A DNA stretch of 64,000 nt from UBA7985 sp965661545 (GTDB taxonomy: Bacteria > Pseudomonadota > Alphaproteobacteria > UBA7985). A program made the translations under genes and the position numbers. Location of the stretch: contig CBFIEF010000005.1 of NCBI GenBank assembly GCA_965661545.1, positions 1 to 64,000 of the forward strand. The letters run 5' to 3'. The notes beneath the pieces are model-generated. The model was not told where the DNA came from and ran no database searches. It saw only the letters and a list, made by a program, of their open reading frames with translations. Positions 33,692-42,182 of this stretch are shown one piece after another. The first letter of the stretch is position 1; every line of letters starts with the position of its first letter.

Positions 33692-34465
33692 ATGACCCTC
33701 AACCCCAAAGCCGTTCTGATTACTGGAGCCGCGCATCGCATAGGCGCGTCTCTGGCTCACCATCTGGGTGCTCAAGGCTGGGCCGTTGCGCTGCATTACC
33801 GCTCCAGCGCTGCTGGAGCCGAAGCGACTGCGGCCACCATCCAAGCCGCTGGCGGCAAGACTGCCTTGGTGCAAGCAGATCTCGCCAGCGAGCAAGACGT
33901 TCAAGGCTTGATGGCGCAAGCCACCAATGGCCTCGGTATGCCGCTGACAGCGCTGATCAACAACGCTTCCGCCTTTCAGTACGATTCTGCCGAATCTGCC
34001 ACCCGCGACAGCTGGGATGCACACATGGAGCCCAATCTCCGCGCGCCACTTGTCCTCTCACAGGCACTTGCCGCGCAAGCGCCCTCAAGCGGCGGCGCGA
34101 TCATCAATATGATCGATCAGCGCGTCTGGAACCTGACTGAGCACTTTATCTCCTACACCGCATCCAAATACGCCCTTTGGGGCATGACACAGCAGCTTGC
34201 CATGGCGTTGGCGCCAAAGAGCATTCGGGTGAACGGCATCGGTCCAGGGCCAACGCTCCCCTCCCCGCGACAAAGCCAAGAGCACTTTGACGAGCAGGTG
34301 CAGGATACGCCGCTCAAAATCGCAACACCGCTGGCGGACATCTGTCACGCCGTTGACTTCATCCTTGCGGCGCCGTCCATGACGGGCCAAATGATCGCTC
34401 TGGATGGCGGTCAGCACCTAAACTGGGCCGCGCCTGCGCCAGACCGACCTGCTCCCATCGAATAG
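33692..34465 (+). CDS. Short-chain dehydrogenase, pteridine-reductase-like
   Basis: 257 residues. The nucleotide motif reads TGAAHRIG, which fits TGxxxRxG, the variant known from pteridine reductase PTR1 and FolM, instead of the common TGxxxGxG. The rest is a classical SDR: LINNASAF, catalytic YTASKYAL (Tyr and Lys), and a GPGPTLPSP substrate loop. folB lies 9 bp downstream. The motif and neighbour together suggest a dihydrofolate or dihydromonapterin reductase in folate or pterin metabolism. No folA is seen in the window. Start at 33692 follows AGGAAAAA. Confidence 0.85.
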   Translation: MTLNPKAVLITGAAHRIGASLAHHLGAQGWAVALHYRSSAAGAEATAATIQAAGGKTALVQADLASEQDVQGLMAQATNGLGMPLTALINNASAFQYDSAESATRDSWDAHMEPNLRAPLVLSQALAAQAPSSGGAIINMIDQRVWNLTEHFISYTASKYALWGMTQQLAMALAPKSIRVNGIGPGPTLPSPRQSQEHFDEQVQDTPLKIATPLADICHAVDFILAAPSMTGQMIALDGGQHLNWAAPAPDRPAPIE

Positions 34466-34474
34466 GCTGATCGA

Positions 34475-34837
34475 ATGATCATTCGCGAACGCAGTATTTC
34501 CGTCGATAACCTCATGGTGTCGGCAAACATTGGCATCTACCCACACGAGCACGAAGCGCCCCAACGCGTGCGCCTGTCGTTCCGCGCGGACGTGGATTTG
34601 CCCGAACGCCTGTCTGACGATTTCAGCAAGGTGTTGAGCTACGAAATCTTTGTTCAGACGGCACGCAGCATGGTGACCGAGGGGCATTTCAACCTGCTTG
34701 AAACCCTCGTCGACCAGCTGGCTAATCGTCTGTTCGCTGACGAGCGGATGATCAATCTCGAAGTGCGCGGCGAGAAGCTGGACGTGTTCGACGACGCCGA
34801 GTGCGCTTCGGTAACAGTGCGGTTGCGGCGCGCGTAG
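34475..34837 (+). CDS. folB: Dihydroneopterin aldolase
   Basis: 120-residue FolB-family protein that converts dihydroneopterin to 6-hydroxymethyl-dihydropterin in folate synthesis. Seen: the VSANIGIYPHEHEAPQRVRLSF strand region with the conserved active-site Glu, VLSYEIFVQTARSMVTEGHFNLLETLVDQLA, and a C-terminal VTVRLRR strand. The conserved active-site Tyr (in LSYE) and Lys (GEKLDVF) are present. Nine bases after the SDR gene; FolE is encoded elsewhere in the window. Confidence 0.93.
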   Translation: MIIRERSISVDNLMVSANIGIYPHEHEAPQRVRLSFRADVDLPERLSDDFSKVLSYEIFVQTARSMVTEGHFNLLETLVDQLANRLFADERMINLEVRGEKLDVFDDAECASVTVRLRRA

Positions 34838-35187
34838 AATTTTTGGTTCTTTTCCGCCTTTTGGGGCGTTTTAGGACCAGAATCACGCGGATCAGGCGTC
34901 GCTTGTCTACATGTCTGAGCCGGACATTTCGCGACTCGAGTTTGAACGAAAAAATCCAACGTTTTCAGTGCGCACAGTTATTTGCGCACCGAAAAATCGT
35001 TTAGTTTCAATATCTTATTTCCCGTGAATGGACATGTGCGCGGCAGAGGGTCAATCTTGGCCAAGGTACTGAAAACACGAGAAACTGGAAAACTGCTGTA
35101 ACTTTATGGACAGGGTTATCCACAGATAGGCCCTGATTTGCATTCGTCCCTTTGGAAACGAAAAAAAGCAAGCTAAGAATTGGTATT
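34838..35187. other. Non-coding region before uvrC
   Basis: 350 bp without a supported gene. Contents: a weak 4-bp stem with TTTT near 34855-34872 after folB, an inverted repeat GTGCGCA-N8-TGCGCAC at 34968-34989, and a perfect DnaA box TTATCCACA at 35116-35124. No SOS box was found. Confidence 0.4.
34968..34989. repeat. Inverted repeat GTGCGCA-N8-TGCGCAC
   Basis: Perfect 7-bp arms around an 8-base spacer between folB and uvrC. No T-tract follows on either strand, so an operator or RNA stem is more likely than a terminator. Confidence 0.4.
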
Positions 35188-37206
35188 ATGCGACGCGGAA
35201 AGACTCATCAGGAACGGGATAGCAGTGCGGGCGGCAAGCGCGCCGCAATGCCGGCGCACGAATCTGTTGCGCTGACCCTGAATGATGAGGCGGCCGATTA
35301 CGACGACGGTTCAGCTGCTTCGCCAGGCGCTCAGCCGACATCACCTGATCTCGCCAGTACCGACCTCGCCTTTGGCTTAAAAACGCTAAAGGATGGGGTG
35401 AAAACGCTCAGCAGTTCGCCCGGCGTATACCGCATGCTGGACCGAAAAGGCGACCCGATCTACGTCGGAAAAGCCCGCAATCTTCGCCGGCGCGTGACCA
35501 ACTACACCCAGCTGGAGCGCCTGCCGAATCGCTTGCGGAGAATGGTGGCTGAAACCAAGGGCTTGGAGATTGTTGTGACCAACAGTGAGGTCGAAGCCTT
35601 GCTGCTTGAGTCTAATCTGATCAAGCGCTTCCAGCCTCGCTACAATGTCTTGCTGCGTGATGATAAATCCTTTCCCTATATCCTACTGACCGCGGATCAT
35701 GACTTTGCCCAAGTGACCAAGCATCGCGGCGCGCATCGACGCAAGGGCGACTACTTCGGCCCCTTTGCCAGCGCCAAGTCCGTCAACCGAACCGTAACTG
35801 CGCTGGAAAAGGCATTCTTGCTCCGGTCCTGTTCTGACAGTGTGTTTGAAAACCGCACCCGACCGTGTTTGCTGTACCAAATCAAACGCTGCTCGGCCCC
35901 GTGCGTCGGTAAGATTGATCAAGCCGGCTACGACGCGCTGGTGGACGAGGCCAAGGGCTTTCTCTTTGGCGAAAGTCGCCGCATTCAGGATGAGCTTGCC
36001 GTCTCCATGCAAGAGGCTGCGGAAAACCTGCAGTTCGAGCGCGCCGCCATGCTGCGCGACCGCCTGCGCGCTTTGAGTGCGGTTCAGGCGCATCAGGATG
36101 TCAACCTGCAGGGTGAGATCGAGGATGCCGACGTGGTTGCAGCCTACAGCAACAGCGGACAAATTTGCGTACAGGTGTTCTTTTATCGCGCAGGCCGAAA
36201 CTATGGAAACCGCGCCTACTTCCCACGCCATGACCGCAGCGACGAAATTGAAGACGTGCTGGGCAGCTTCATTGGGCAATTCTACGCCGACAAGCCGGTG
36301 CCGCGCTTGGTTTTAGTCAGTCATGAACCAGTAGAGCTGGAGCTGCTGACCCAAGCCCTGACGACCAAAGCTGACCGCAAGGTCCAGATCCTGCGCCCAC
36401 AGCGCGGGGTTAAGCGCGACGTGATGGCCAACGCCAGCCGGAACGCGCGCGAGGCTTTGGAGCGGCGACAGGCCGAATCCTCTTCGCAACGAAAACTGCT
36501 CGATGGCGTGGCTGATGCCTTTGGGCTGGCTGGTCCACCAGAGCGCATCGAGGTCTACGATAACTCGCACATTCAAGGTGCCAATGCCGTTGGCGCGATG
36601 GTGGTTGCTGGCCCGGAAGGGTTCGTCAAAAACAGCTATCGCAAGTTCAACATCAAATCTGACACCGCGCCAGGCGACGACTACGCCATGATGCGCGAGG
36701 TGTTCCATCGCCGGTTCTCCCGCGCGCTCAAGGAAGACCCGGATCGGGAACAGGGCCAGTGGCCCGATCTCGTCCTGATCGACGGAGGCAAGGGACAGCT
36801 CTCTGCGGTGGTAGAAACACTCAACGAGTTGGGCATTGACGATGTGCCGTTGGTGGCCATTGCAAAAGGCCCAGACCGCAATGCAGGCCGAGAGCAGTTC
36901 TTCTTACCGGACACGGCCCCATTTCAAATGCCGGAACGCGATCCTGTGCTCTATTATCTCCAGCGGCTGCGCGACGAAGTCCATCGCTTTGCCATTGGGA
37001 CACACCGCGCTAAGCGCTCAGCCGCGATCAAGAAGAACCCCTTAGACGATGTCCCGGGGATTGGCCCTCGGCGTAAAAAGGCGCTGTTGCTGCACTTTGG
37101 TTCGGCCCGCTCTGTTTCCCGTGCCAGCGTCACTGATCTGTTAGGGGTTGAGGGTATTTCCGAGACCGTTGCCCAGAAAATCTACGACCACTTTCATCAG
37201 GAGTGA
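35188..37206 (+). CDS. uvrC: Excinuclease ABC subunit C
   Basis: Dual-incision nuclease of nucleotide excision repair. 672 residues from ATG 35188; the frame extends to a TTG at 35152 and an inner ATG at 35248 is also possible, so the N-terminus is uncertain. An acidic leader of about 75 residues precedes the GIY-YIG nuclease (SSPGVYRML...PIYVGKARNLRRR). Then come the Cys-rich RPCLLYQIKRCSAPCVG, a UVR motif, the RNase-H-like nuclease (VYDNSHIQG, VLIDGGKGQ) and C-terminal helix-hairpin-helix repeats (LDDVPGIGPRRKKALL). Overlaps pgsA by 4 bp. Confidence 0.97.
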   Translation: MRRGKTHQERDSSAGGKRAAMPAHESVALTLNDEAADYDDGSAASPGAQPTSPDLASTDLAFGLKTLKDGVKTLSSSPGVYRMLDRKGDPIYVGKARNLRRRVTNYTQLERLPNRLRRMVAETKGLEIVVTNSEVEALLLESNLIKRFQPRYNVLLRDDKSFPYILLTADHDFAQVTKHRGAHRRKGDYFGPFASAKSVNRTVTALEKAFLLRSCSDSVFENRTRPCLLYQIKRCSAPCVGKIDQAGYDALVDEAKGFLFGESRRIQDELAVSMQEAAENLQFERAAMLRDRLRALSAVQAHQDVNLQGEIEDADVVAAYSNSGQICVQVFFYRAGRNYGNRAYFPRHDRSDEIEDVLGSFIGQFYADKPVPRLVLVSHEPVELELLTQALTTKADRKVQILRPQRGVKRDVMANASRNAREALERRQAESSSQRKLLDGVADAFGLAGPPERIEVYDNSHIQGANAVGAMVVAGPEGFVKNSYRKFNIKSDTAPGDDYAMMREVFHRRFSRALKEDPDREQGQWPDLVLIDGGKGQLSAVVETLNELGIDDVPLVAIAKGPDRNAGREQFFLPDTAPFQMPERDPVLYYLQRLRDEVHRFAIGTHRAKRSAAIKKNPLDDVPGIGPRRKKALLLHFGSARSVSRASVTDLLGVEGISETVAQKIYDHFHQE

Positions 37207-37799
37207 GCTCTATTTTGATCCAACATTTGCCCAACATCCTGACCGTGTTTCGCCTGCTCACCGCGCCTGTGATTGGTCTGCTGCTGGTTCTGACGGCAAC
37301 GGGGATGATCGAGGGCAAGACCGGCGTTCCGGTCGTGCTCGCCCTGTTTGCTATGGCCTGCTTGAGCGATGTCTTTGATGGCGTGCTGGCCCGCCGCATG
37401 GGGCAAGAAACGGTCCTTGGCGCAGTCTTGGATCCGGTGGCTGACAAACTGCTGATGCTATTCGCGGGCCTCGGTCTAGCGGTGCTGGTGCCGGATCTTT
37501 GGATCATCATTCCGATTGGCTTGATGCTTGCCCGTGATTTGCTAGTCGGTGGTCTCAGAGAGGCCGCGTTGACACAGAATTGGCGCCTGGAAGTCCGTGG
37601 CTTGGGGAAATTCAAAACCGTCAGTCAATGCCTCGCCATCGCTGTTGCGCTCGCGGACATCAGCTTCGTCGCATTGGGACTGCGGCCCGCTCCAACCACG
37701 TTAGCAAGCCCTTTGGTGGTCATTCCGCTGTGGCTCGCAGCGGTGGCAAGCTGGTTCAGTGCCGCCGATTACATCCGGTTCTTTATCAGAAAGTCGTAA
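37203..37799 (+). CDS. pgsA: CDP-diacylglycerol--glycerol-3-phosphate 3-phosphatidyltransferase
   Basis: Makes phosphatidylglycerol phosphate in the inner membrane. 198 residues with several helices and the CDP-alcohol phosphotransferase motif, DGVLARRMGQ...GAVLDPVADK at about 60-85, with all Asp residues. The GTG start overlaps the uvrC stop (GTGA); an in-frame TTG at 37215 has better spacing to AGGAG and is an alternative. The uvrC-pgsA order is common in proteobacteria. Confidence 0.95.
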   Translation: MSSILIQHLPNILTVFRLLTAPVIGLLLVLTATGMIEGKTGVPVVLALFAMACLSDVFDGVLARRMGQETVLGAVLDPVADKLLMLFAGLGLAVLVPDLWIIIPIGLMLARDLLVGGLREAALTQNWRLEVRGLGKFKTVSQCLAIAVALADISFVALGLRPAPTTLASPLVVIPLWLAAVASWFSAADYIRFFIRKS

Positions 37800-37805
37800 C
37801 CATCC

Positions 37806-37932
37806 CTCAAAGCGCAGCGTTTTGAGCGGTCATTATGTCAGTGCTTCAACCTGTAAAACAGGCGCAACGAAGGCCGAGCGTTTGGCCTTGGCCAACCGAG
37901 GCCAGCAAGAAGTCGGAGCGCGCAGCGCTCCG
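37806..37932 (+). repeat. Two hairpins with a shared GCGCAGCG core after pgsA
   Basis: CTCAAAGCG-CAG-CGTTTTGAG (37806-37826, one G-T pair) and CGGAGCGC-GCA-GCGCTCCG (37914-37932, perfect 8-bp stem) lie in the 158-bp gap between convergent pgsA and ilvE. Neither has a T-tract. They may act as RNA 3'-end stabilisers or copies of a small dispersed repeat. Confidence 0.35.
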
Positions 37933-37957
37933 TCCGTTTGGTCAGGCGCGCGGCTGG

Positions 37958-38833
37958 TTATTGGCCCCGAACATGATTGTGGTAAATGGTCAGCAAATCC
38001 CGAGTCACTTCACCCACCTGATACTGCACATCACCAATCTGGTTGATTGGCGTCACTTCCGCAGCCGTGCCAACAATGAACACTTCCTGCATTTCCAACA
38101 GCTCTTCGGGCATGATGTGGCGTTCCACGACCTCAATGCCGCGCTCTTTCGCCAACGAAATCACGGTTTGGCGGGTGATGCCATCAAGGAAACAATCGGG
38201 TGTTGGCGTATGTAACGCGCCGTCTTTGACGAAAAAGATGTTTGCGCCAGTACACTCAGCAACGTATCCGCGCCAGTCGACCATCAGTGCATCGTTGAAC
38301 CCATTGGCTTCAGCTTCGTGCTTGGAGACCGTACAAATCATGTAAAGCCCCGCCGCCTTAGCGTGAACAGGCGCGCATTCCGGTGATGGGCGCTTGTACT
38401 TGGCCCACTGCAGCTTAATGCCGGCCATTCGTGCCTCAGGGTCAAAGTAGGAACCCATGTCCCAGCAGACCACAGCGACATGTGTCGTTGTCTGCTGCGC
38501 CGAAATGGCCATCATCTCTGAACCGCGCCACGCGACGGCTCGAACATAGGCATCTTGAAAGCCTTGGGCCTTCAGTGATTCGTAACCCGCATCATACAAC
38601 TCTTTGTTGGAATAGGGGATATCCATTCCAAGGATTTCTGCGGAGCTGAACAGCCGGTCTGTATGCTCCTGATGCTTGAAAATCTCACCACCATAGGCGC
38701 GCTCACCTTCGAAAACACAAGAACCATAGTGCAAACCATGAGAGAGGATGTGCAGGCGGCCTGCGTCCCAATCGATCAGTTCACCATTGTACCAAAGTTT
38801 TCCACCCAGCTTATCAAACGGAACCATTGCCAT
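37958..38833 (-). CDS. ilvE: Branched-chain amino acid aminotransferase
   Basis: PLP enzyme for the last step of Ile, Leu and Val synthesis. 291 residues of fold type IV: LWYNGELIDWDAGRLHILSHGLHYGSCVFEG at the N-terminus, the RGYVAECTGANIFFVKDGALHTP region and the GITRQTVISLAKERGIEVVER C-terminal part. Start at 38833 has GGAGG 7 bases upstream. It is divergent from a MarR gene, with two palindromes in the gap. Confidence 0.95.
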   Translation of the reverse strand: MAMVPFDKLGGKLWYNGELIDWDAGRLHILSHGLHYGSCVFEGERAYGGEIFKHQEHTDRLFSSAEILGMDIPYSNKELYDAGYESLKAQGFQDAYVRAVAWRGSEMMAISAQQTTTHVAVVCWDMGSYFDPEARMAGIKLQWAKYKRPSPECAPVHAKAAGLYMICTVSKHEAEANGFNDALMVDWRGYVAECTGANIFFVKDGALHTPTPDCFLDGITRQTVISLAKERGIEVVERHIMPEELLEMQEVFIVGTAAEVTPINQIGDVQYQVGEVTRDLLTIYHNHVRGQ

Positions 38834-38860
38834 ACTGAAGCCTCCACAACGCGCAATATT

Positions 38861-38873
38861 TGGAAAATTTCCA
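38861..38873. promoter_or_regulatory. Palindrome TGGAAA-N-TTTCCA in the ilvE/marR gap
   Basis: A perfect inverted repeat with 6-bp arms and a 1-base centre, 28 bp before ilvE. A candidate operator or promoter element. Confidence 0.35.
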
Positions 38874-38901
38874 TACTTCGCACCTATAGGGGGGGTGGAT
38901 T

Positions 38902-38922
38902 TATGTCAACAGTCCTGACATA
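38902..38922. promoter_or_regulatory. Candidate MarR operator
   Basis: TATGTCA-N7-TGACATA is a perfect 7-bp inverted repeat ending 21 bp before the MarR start codon, where an autoregulated MarR gene normally keeps its operator. Assignment to this MarR protein is inference. Confidence 0.5.
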
Positions 38923-38943
38923 TTTTCTGCTGTTCTTGACCAG

Positions 38944-39471
38944 ATGGATGGCCCCTTGTCTGATTCGCCAACCTCACCCGCACCCCTTTCGCCTGCTGCC
39001 TTAGATGCAGCGGCGCGCGAAGCCATCGAATTGATGTTCTTCGCTTATCGAGACTTTACCGATGTTGCTGATCGGATTCTCGAGGAACACGACTTGGGTC
39101 GCGCCCACCACCGTGCGCTGTATTTCATTGGTACGAACGGCGGCATAACGGTGGGTCACTTGTTGGGAACGTTGAACATTACCAAACAAAGTTTGGCTCG
39201 AGTCCTCAGACGGCTGATTGATAGTGGTCTGGTGGATCAAAAGGTAGGCGCCAGCGACCGTCGGCAGCGGCTCTTGCTGGTTTCAGCCGACGGCAAGGCT
39301 TTGCTCGAAGAGCTGATCGACGCCCAGCGGGCGCTGCTCGTTCGCGCGTTTGAAGGCGCTGACCCAGAAAGCCTGTCAGGATTTCGCGGCGTAATGTTGT
39401 CCATTATGACTGAGGAAGACCGTCAGAGGTTCGAGGCTGTTATTGATGATGTGAGTAATCGCGCGGCCTGA
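38944..39471 (+). CDS. MarR-family transcriptional regulator
   Basis: 175 residues. The winged HTH spans about 60-125 (ITVGHLLGTLNITKQSLARVLRRLIDSGLVDQ, then the wing RRQRLLLVSADG), with flanking dimerisation helices (REAIELMFFAYRDFTDVADRILEEHDLG). The start ATG has no strong ribosome binding site. Divergent from ilvE, so it may regulate ilvE and itself. Effector unknown. A terminator shared with the next gene follows. Confidence 0.9.
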   Translation: MDGPLSDSPTSPAPLSPAALDAAAREAIELMFFAYRDFTDVADRILEEHDLGRAHHRALYFIGTNGGITVGHLLGTLNITKQSLARVLRRLIDSGLVDQKVGASDRRQRLLLVSADGKALLEELIDAQRALLVRAFEGADPESLSGFRGVMLSIMTEEDRQRFEAVIDDVSNRAA

Positions 39472-39539
39472 GCAAAAGTCCCCAAGGCATCATTTCCAAT
39501 CAGCCAAAGCCCGGATGCAAGGGCTCCTGACCAAAATGA

Positions 39540-39568
39540 AAAAAGGCCACGCTAACGTGGCCTTTTTG
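39540..39568. terminator. Bidirectional terminator between marR and aspartate aminotransferase genes
   Basis: AAAAAGGCCACG-CTAA-CGTGGCCTTTTT: a 12-bp perfect stem with A residues before and T residues after, so it can stop transcription from both sides. Confidence 0.9.
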
Positions 39569-39600
39569 CTCTTTAGTTTTTCCGACGATCGTACAAACGC

Positions 39601-40803
39601 CTAAACCAATTTGGCGCAGGCTGTTTCGATACGGTCACAAGCCTCTTCGAGCGCTTCTGTTGCAGTGGCATAAGACACCCGAAAGTACGGTGACAGCCCA
39701 AATGCCGTTCCGGGCACCACCGCGACTTGAGCCTCATCCAAGAGATAGGCCGCAAAGTCCAAATCCGTCTCAAGGGTGTCACCACCTGGCGTCTTCTTAC
39801 CGATGGTTCCAGCACAGGACGCAAACACGTAAAACGCGCCCTCAGGCCGGCGACAGGTGAGCCCAGCACACATGTTAAGGCGGTCCACCACCAAATCTCG
39901 GCGCTGGCGGAAAACAGCCGCTCGCTCGCCCAGGAACTCCTGAGGACCAGTGAGCGCTTCTACAGATGCTTCTTGAGAGATTGTCCCGGCGCCTGATGTC
40001 GACTGCGAACGCACTTTGTTCATGGCTTTGATCAAATCGGCTGGGCCTGCGGCGTAGCCAACGCGCCAACCGGTCATCGCGTAGGCTTTCGATACACCAT
40101 TCATGGTCAGTGTCCGTTCGTAGAGTGACGGAGTCACCTGCGCAATCGTGGTGAATTCGAACCCATCATAGACCAAGTGCTCGTACATATCGTCGGTCAT
40201 GATCCAGACGTGCGGATGCCGCTCGAGCACTGCACCCAAAGCGGCCAGCTCTTCGCGTGTATAAGCAGACCCTGTGGGGTTGTTCGGCGAGTTTAAGATC
40301 AGCCATTTGGTCTTTGGCGTAATCGCGGCTTCCAAAGCCTCTGCGGTAATCTTAAAGCCCGTGTCCTCTCCGCCCTCCACAAAACGCGGCTCACCGCCAG
40401 CGAGCAAGGTCATGTCAGGGTAGGACACCCAGTAAGGCGTTGGGATCAGGACTTCATCGCCTTCGTTCAGCGTCGCCAACATGGCGTCAAAAATGATCTG
40501 CTTGCCGCCGTTAGCAATGGTCACGTTTGCCGCGTCGTAGTCCAAACCGTTCTCACGCTTGAACTTCTGCGCAATCGCCTCGCGCAGCGCCGGAATCCCG
40601 CCCACGGCGGAGTATTTGGTTTTGCCCGCATCAAGCGCCGCTTTGGCCGCATCCTTGATGTTGTCTGGCGTATCAAAATCCGGCTCACCTGCGCCCAAAC
40701 CAATAACGTTATGACCCGCTGCTCGCATTTCCTGCGCTTTCTGGGTCACTGCCATTGTCGCAGAAGGCTTGATACGGCTCAGGCGGTCAGCAATCAGGGC
40801 CAT
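39601..40803 (-). CDS. aspC: Class I aminotransferase (aspartate aminotransferase type)
   Basis: PLP enzyme of 400 residues, fold type I, subgroup Igamma of aspartate/prephenate aminotransferases common in alphaproteobacteria. Seen: the LGAGEPDFDTPDNIK start region, NSPNNPTGSAY, the Asp-x-x-Tyr of TDDMYEHL, the PLP lysine in NGVSKAYAMTGWRVGY and the substrate Arg in SPYFRVSYA. It lies divergently 290 bp from the TPP-riboswitch operon. Substrate range cannot be fixed from sequence; the gene symbol is approximate. Confidence 0.92.
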   Translation of the reverse strand: MALIADRLSRIKPSATMAVTQKAQEMRAAGHNVIGLGAGEPDFDTPDNIKDAAKAALDAGKTKYSAVGGIPALREAIAQKFKRENGLDYDAANVTIANGGKQIIFDAMLATLNEGDEVLIPTPYWVSYPDMTLLAGGEPRFVEGGEDTGFKITAEALEAAITPKTKWLILNSPNNPTGSAYTREELAALGAVLERHPHVWIMTDDMYEHLVYDGFEFTTIAQVTPSLYERTLTMNGVSKAYAMTGWRVGYAAGPADLIKAMNKVRSQSTSGAGTISQEASVEALTGPQEFLGERAAVFRQRRDLVVDRLNMCAGLTCRRPEGAFYVFASCAGTIGKKTPGGDTLETDLDFAAYLLDEAQVAVVPGTAFGLSPYFRVSYATATEALEEACDRIETACAKLV

Positions 40804-40983
40804 GATGTAATATCCTCGGAGTTGATCGGTCGGGTGATGGTCATATTAAGAGTGGTCGAAACCATACCGCGCCCGTTTAAGTCAGCAAGCCTTAGGAAAT
40901 CGGGTCCAGCCTTGCAAGTTTTGGAGACTCGGCCCGTAACTGGGCGTTTGACAGCATGGCGGCAGACTGTCATGGGAAGGTTT

Positions 40984-41085
40984 GTCTGGGGTGCCGCGAT
41001 ACGCCTAGATCCGACAACGGGGTCAGAAGCGCGGCTGAGATCATACCCATCGAACCGGACCTGGATCATGCCAGCGGAGGGAGAC
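40984..41085 (+). promoter_or_regulatory. TPP (THI-box) riboswitch
   Basis: The conserved TPP aptamer elements are in order: GTCTGGGGTGCC opening P1/P2, an extended optional P3 (about 41000-41030), GCGGCTGAGAT, the ATACCCATCGAACC P4/P5 segment, CTGGATCATGCCAGCGGAGGGA, and a closing AGAC that pairs with GTCT. The purine run GGAGGGAG at 41076-41083 at its 3' edge is the likely ribosome binding site for the gene at 41094. Ligand binding would therefore hide the ribosome binding site. No terminator hairpin follows, so control is probably translational. Confidence 0.96.
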
Positions 41086-41093
41086 CTGAGCAC

Positions 41094-42182
41094 ATGAGCG
41101 TCAATCGCAATACATCATCACGCCGTGATTTCTTGAAGAAAACCAGTGCCGTGGGCCTGACCGCCTCAGCCGCAGGCTTGGGCCTGAGCACCGCCCTATC
41201 CAGCCCCGCGATCAGCCAAAGTCGGCAACGCTGGCGGATGGTAACGTCCTGGGCCAAGGGCAGCGCAGGACCGGGCACCACAGCCGACCGCTTGGGCAAG
41301 CGGATCACCGCTGCCACCGATGGCCGAGTTGAAGTTGAGGTTCTCGGTGCCGGTGAGCTGACCTCGCCGTTTGGCGTGCTGGATGCCGTCGCAGACGGCA
41401 CTGCAGAAATGGCACACACAGCGTCTTTCTTTTGGGCTGGCCGTGTCGCAGCGGCGACTTTCTTCACCACCATTCCTTTTGGCCTGAGCCCCAGCGCGCA
41501 CAACGCATGGATCCGCTTTGGCGGTGGTCAGGCCCTGTGGGATGAAGCTTATGCTCCGCTGGATGTCAAACCCCTGCTCGCTGGGAACTCGGGCGCCAAC
41601 ATGGCCGGTTGGTTCAAGCAGCCACTGACCAGCATGGACGACCTCAAGGGTGTGAGAATCCGGACCGCCGGTCTGGGCGGTGAGATTTATCGGCAATTGG
41701 GCGCCGCGACCGTGACGCTCCCGCCCTCTGAGATCTTTAGTGCGCTTCAATCCGGTGCCATTGATGCTGTGGAGTTCCTTGGTCCCTTTTCGGACCGAGC
41801 CTTGGGTTTCAACCAAGTGGCCGACAACTACTACTTCCCGGGCTTCAATAAGCCCAACGGCACCGCTGAGGCGCTGATCAACACCAATCTGTGGACCGGC
41901 CTCGACGTTGACTTACGCGCGGCTGTTCAGAACGCTTGTGACGCGGAAAATGATGCTGGCCTAGCCGAGGCAACATGGTTCAACGCCCAAGCTCTGCAAG
42001 CCCTTGGAGCAGAGGGCACAAACATTCAGGCCATGCCTGCCAATATTGTCACAGCAGCCCGAGAAGCAGCCCGTGGTGTGCTTGCGGACTTTGCCGATAC
42101 GAATGATATGACACGCAAGGTTCAGCAATCCTATGGGCAAGCTGTGGCCGCGCTGTCCGCCTGGGATGAGGTACAGGGCTAA
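41094..42182 (+). CDS. TRAP-type periplasmic substrate-binding protein under TPP control
   Basis: 362 residues. A Tat signal peptide (SRRDFLKKTSA, about 9-40) precedes a DctP-fold binding protein: WRMVTSWAKGSAGPGT, FWAGRVAAATFFTTIPFGL, DDLKGVRIRTAGLGGEIYRQLGA with the Arg that contacts substrate carboxylates in this family, and AVEFLGPFSDRALGFNQVADNYYFPG. This resembles the 2-oxoacid-binding TakP branch. It sits immediately behind a TPP riboswitch and overlaps thiM by one base. That strongly suggests a thiamine-related ligand. The DctQ/DctM membrane subunits are not in the window. The ligand is inferred, not shown. Confidence 0.92.
   Translation: MSVNRNTSSRRDFLKKTSAVGLTASAAGLGLSTALSSPAISQSRQRWRMVTSWAKGSAGPGTTADRLGKRITAATDGRVEVEVLGAGELTSPFGVLDAVADGTAEMAHTASFFWAGRVAAATFFTTIPFGLSPSAHNAWIRFGGGQALWDEAYAPLDVKPLLAGNSGANMAGWFKQPLTSMDDLKGVRIRTAGLGGEIYRQLGAATVTLPPSEIFSALQSGAIDAVEFLGPFSDRALGFNQVADNYYFPGFNKPNGTAEALINTNLWTGLDVDLRAAVQNACDAENDAGLAEATWFNAQALQALGAEGTNIQAMPANIVTAAREAARGVLADFADTNDMTRKVQQSYGQAVAALSAWDEVQG

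Noticed and set aside
37835..38215. 126-residue plus-strand frame starting in the pgsA-ilvE gap
   Set aside because: Most of it is antisense to ilvE; the non-overlapping part is explained by two hairpins.
38663..39004. 113-residue plus-strand frame over the ilvE start and marR promoter
   Set aside because: It spans the divergent promoter and overlaps both real genes.
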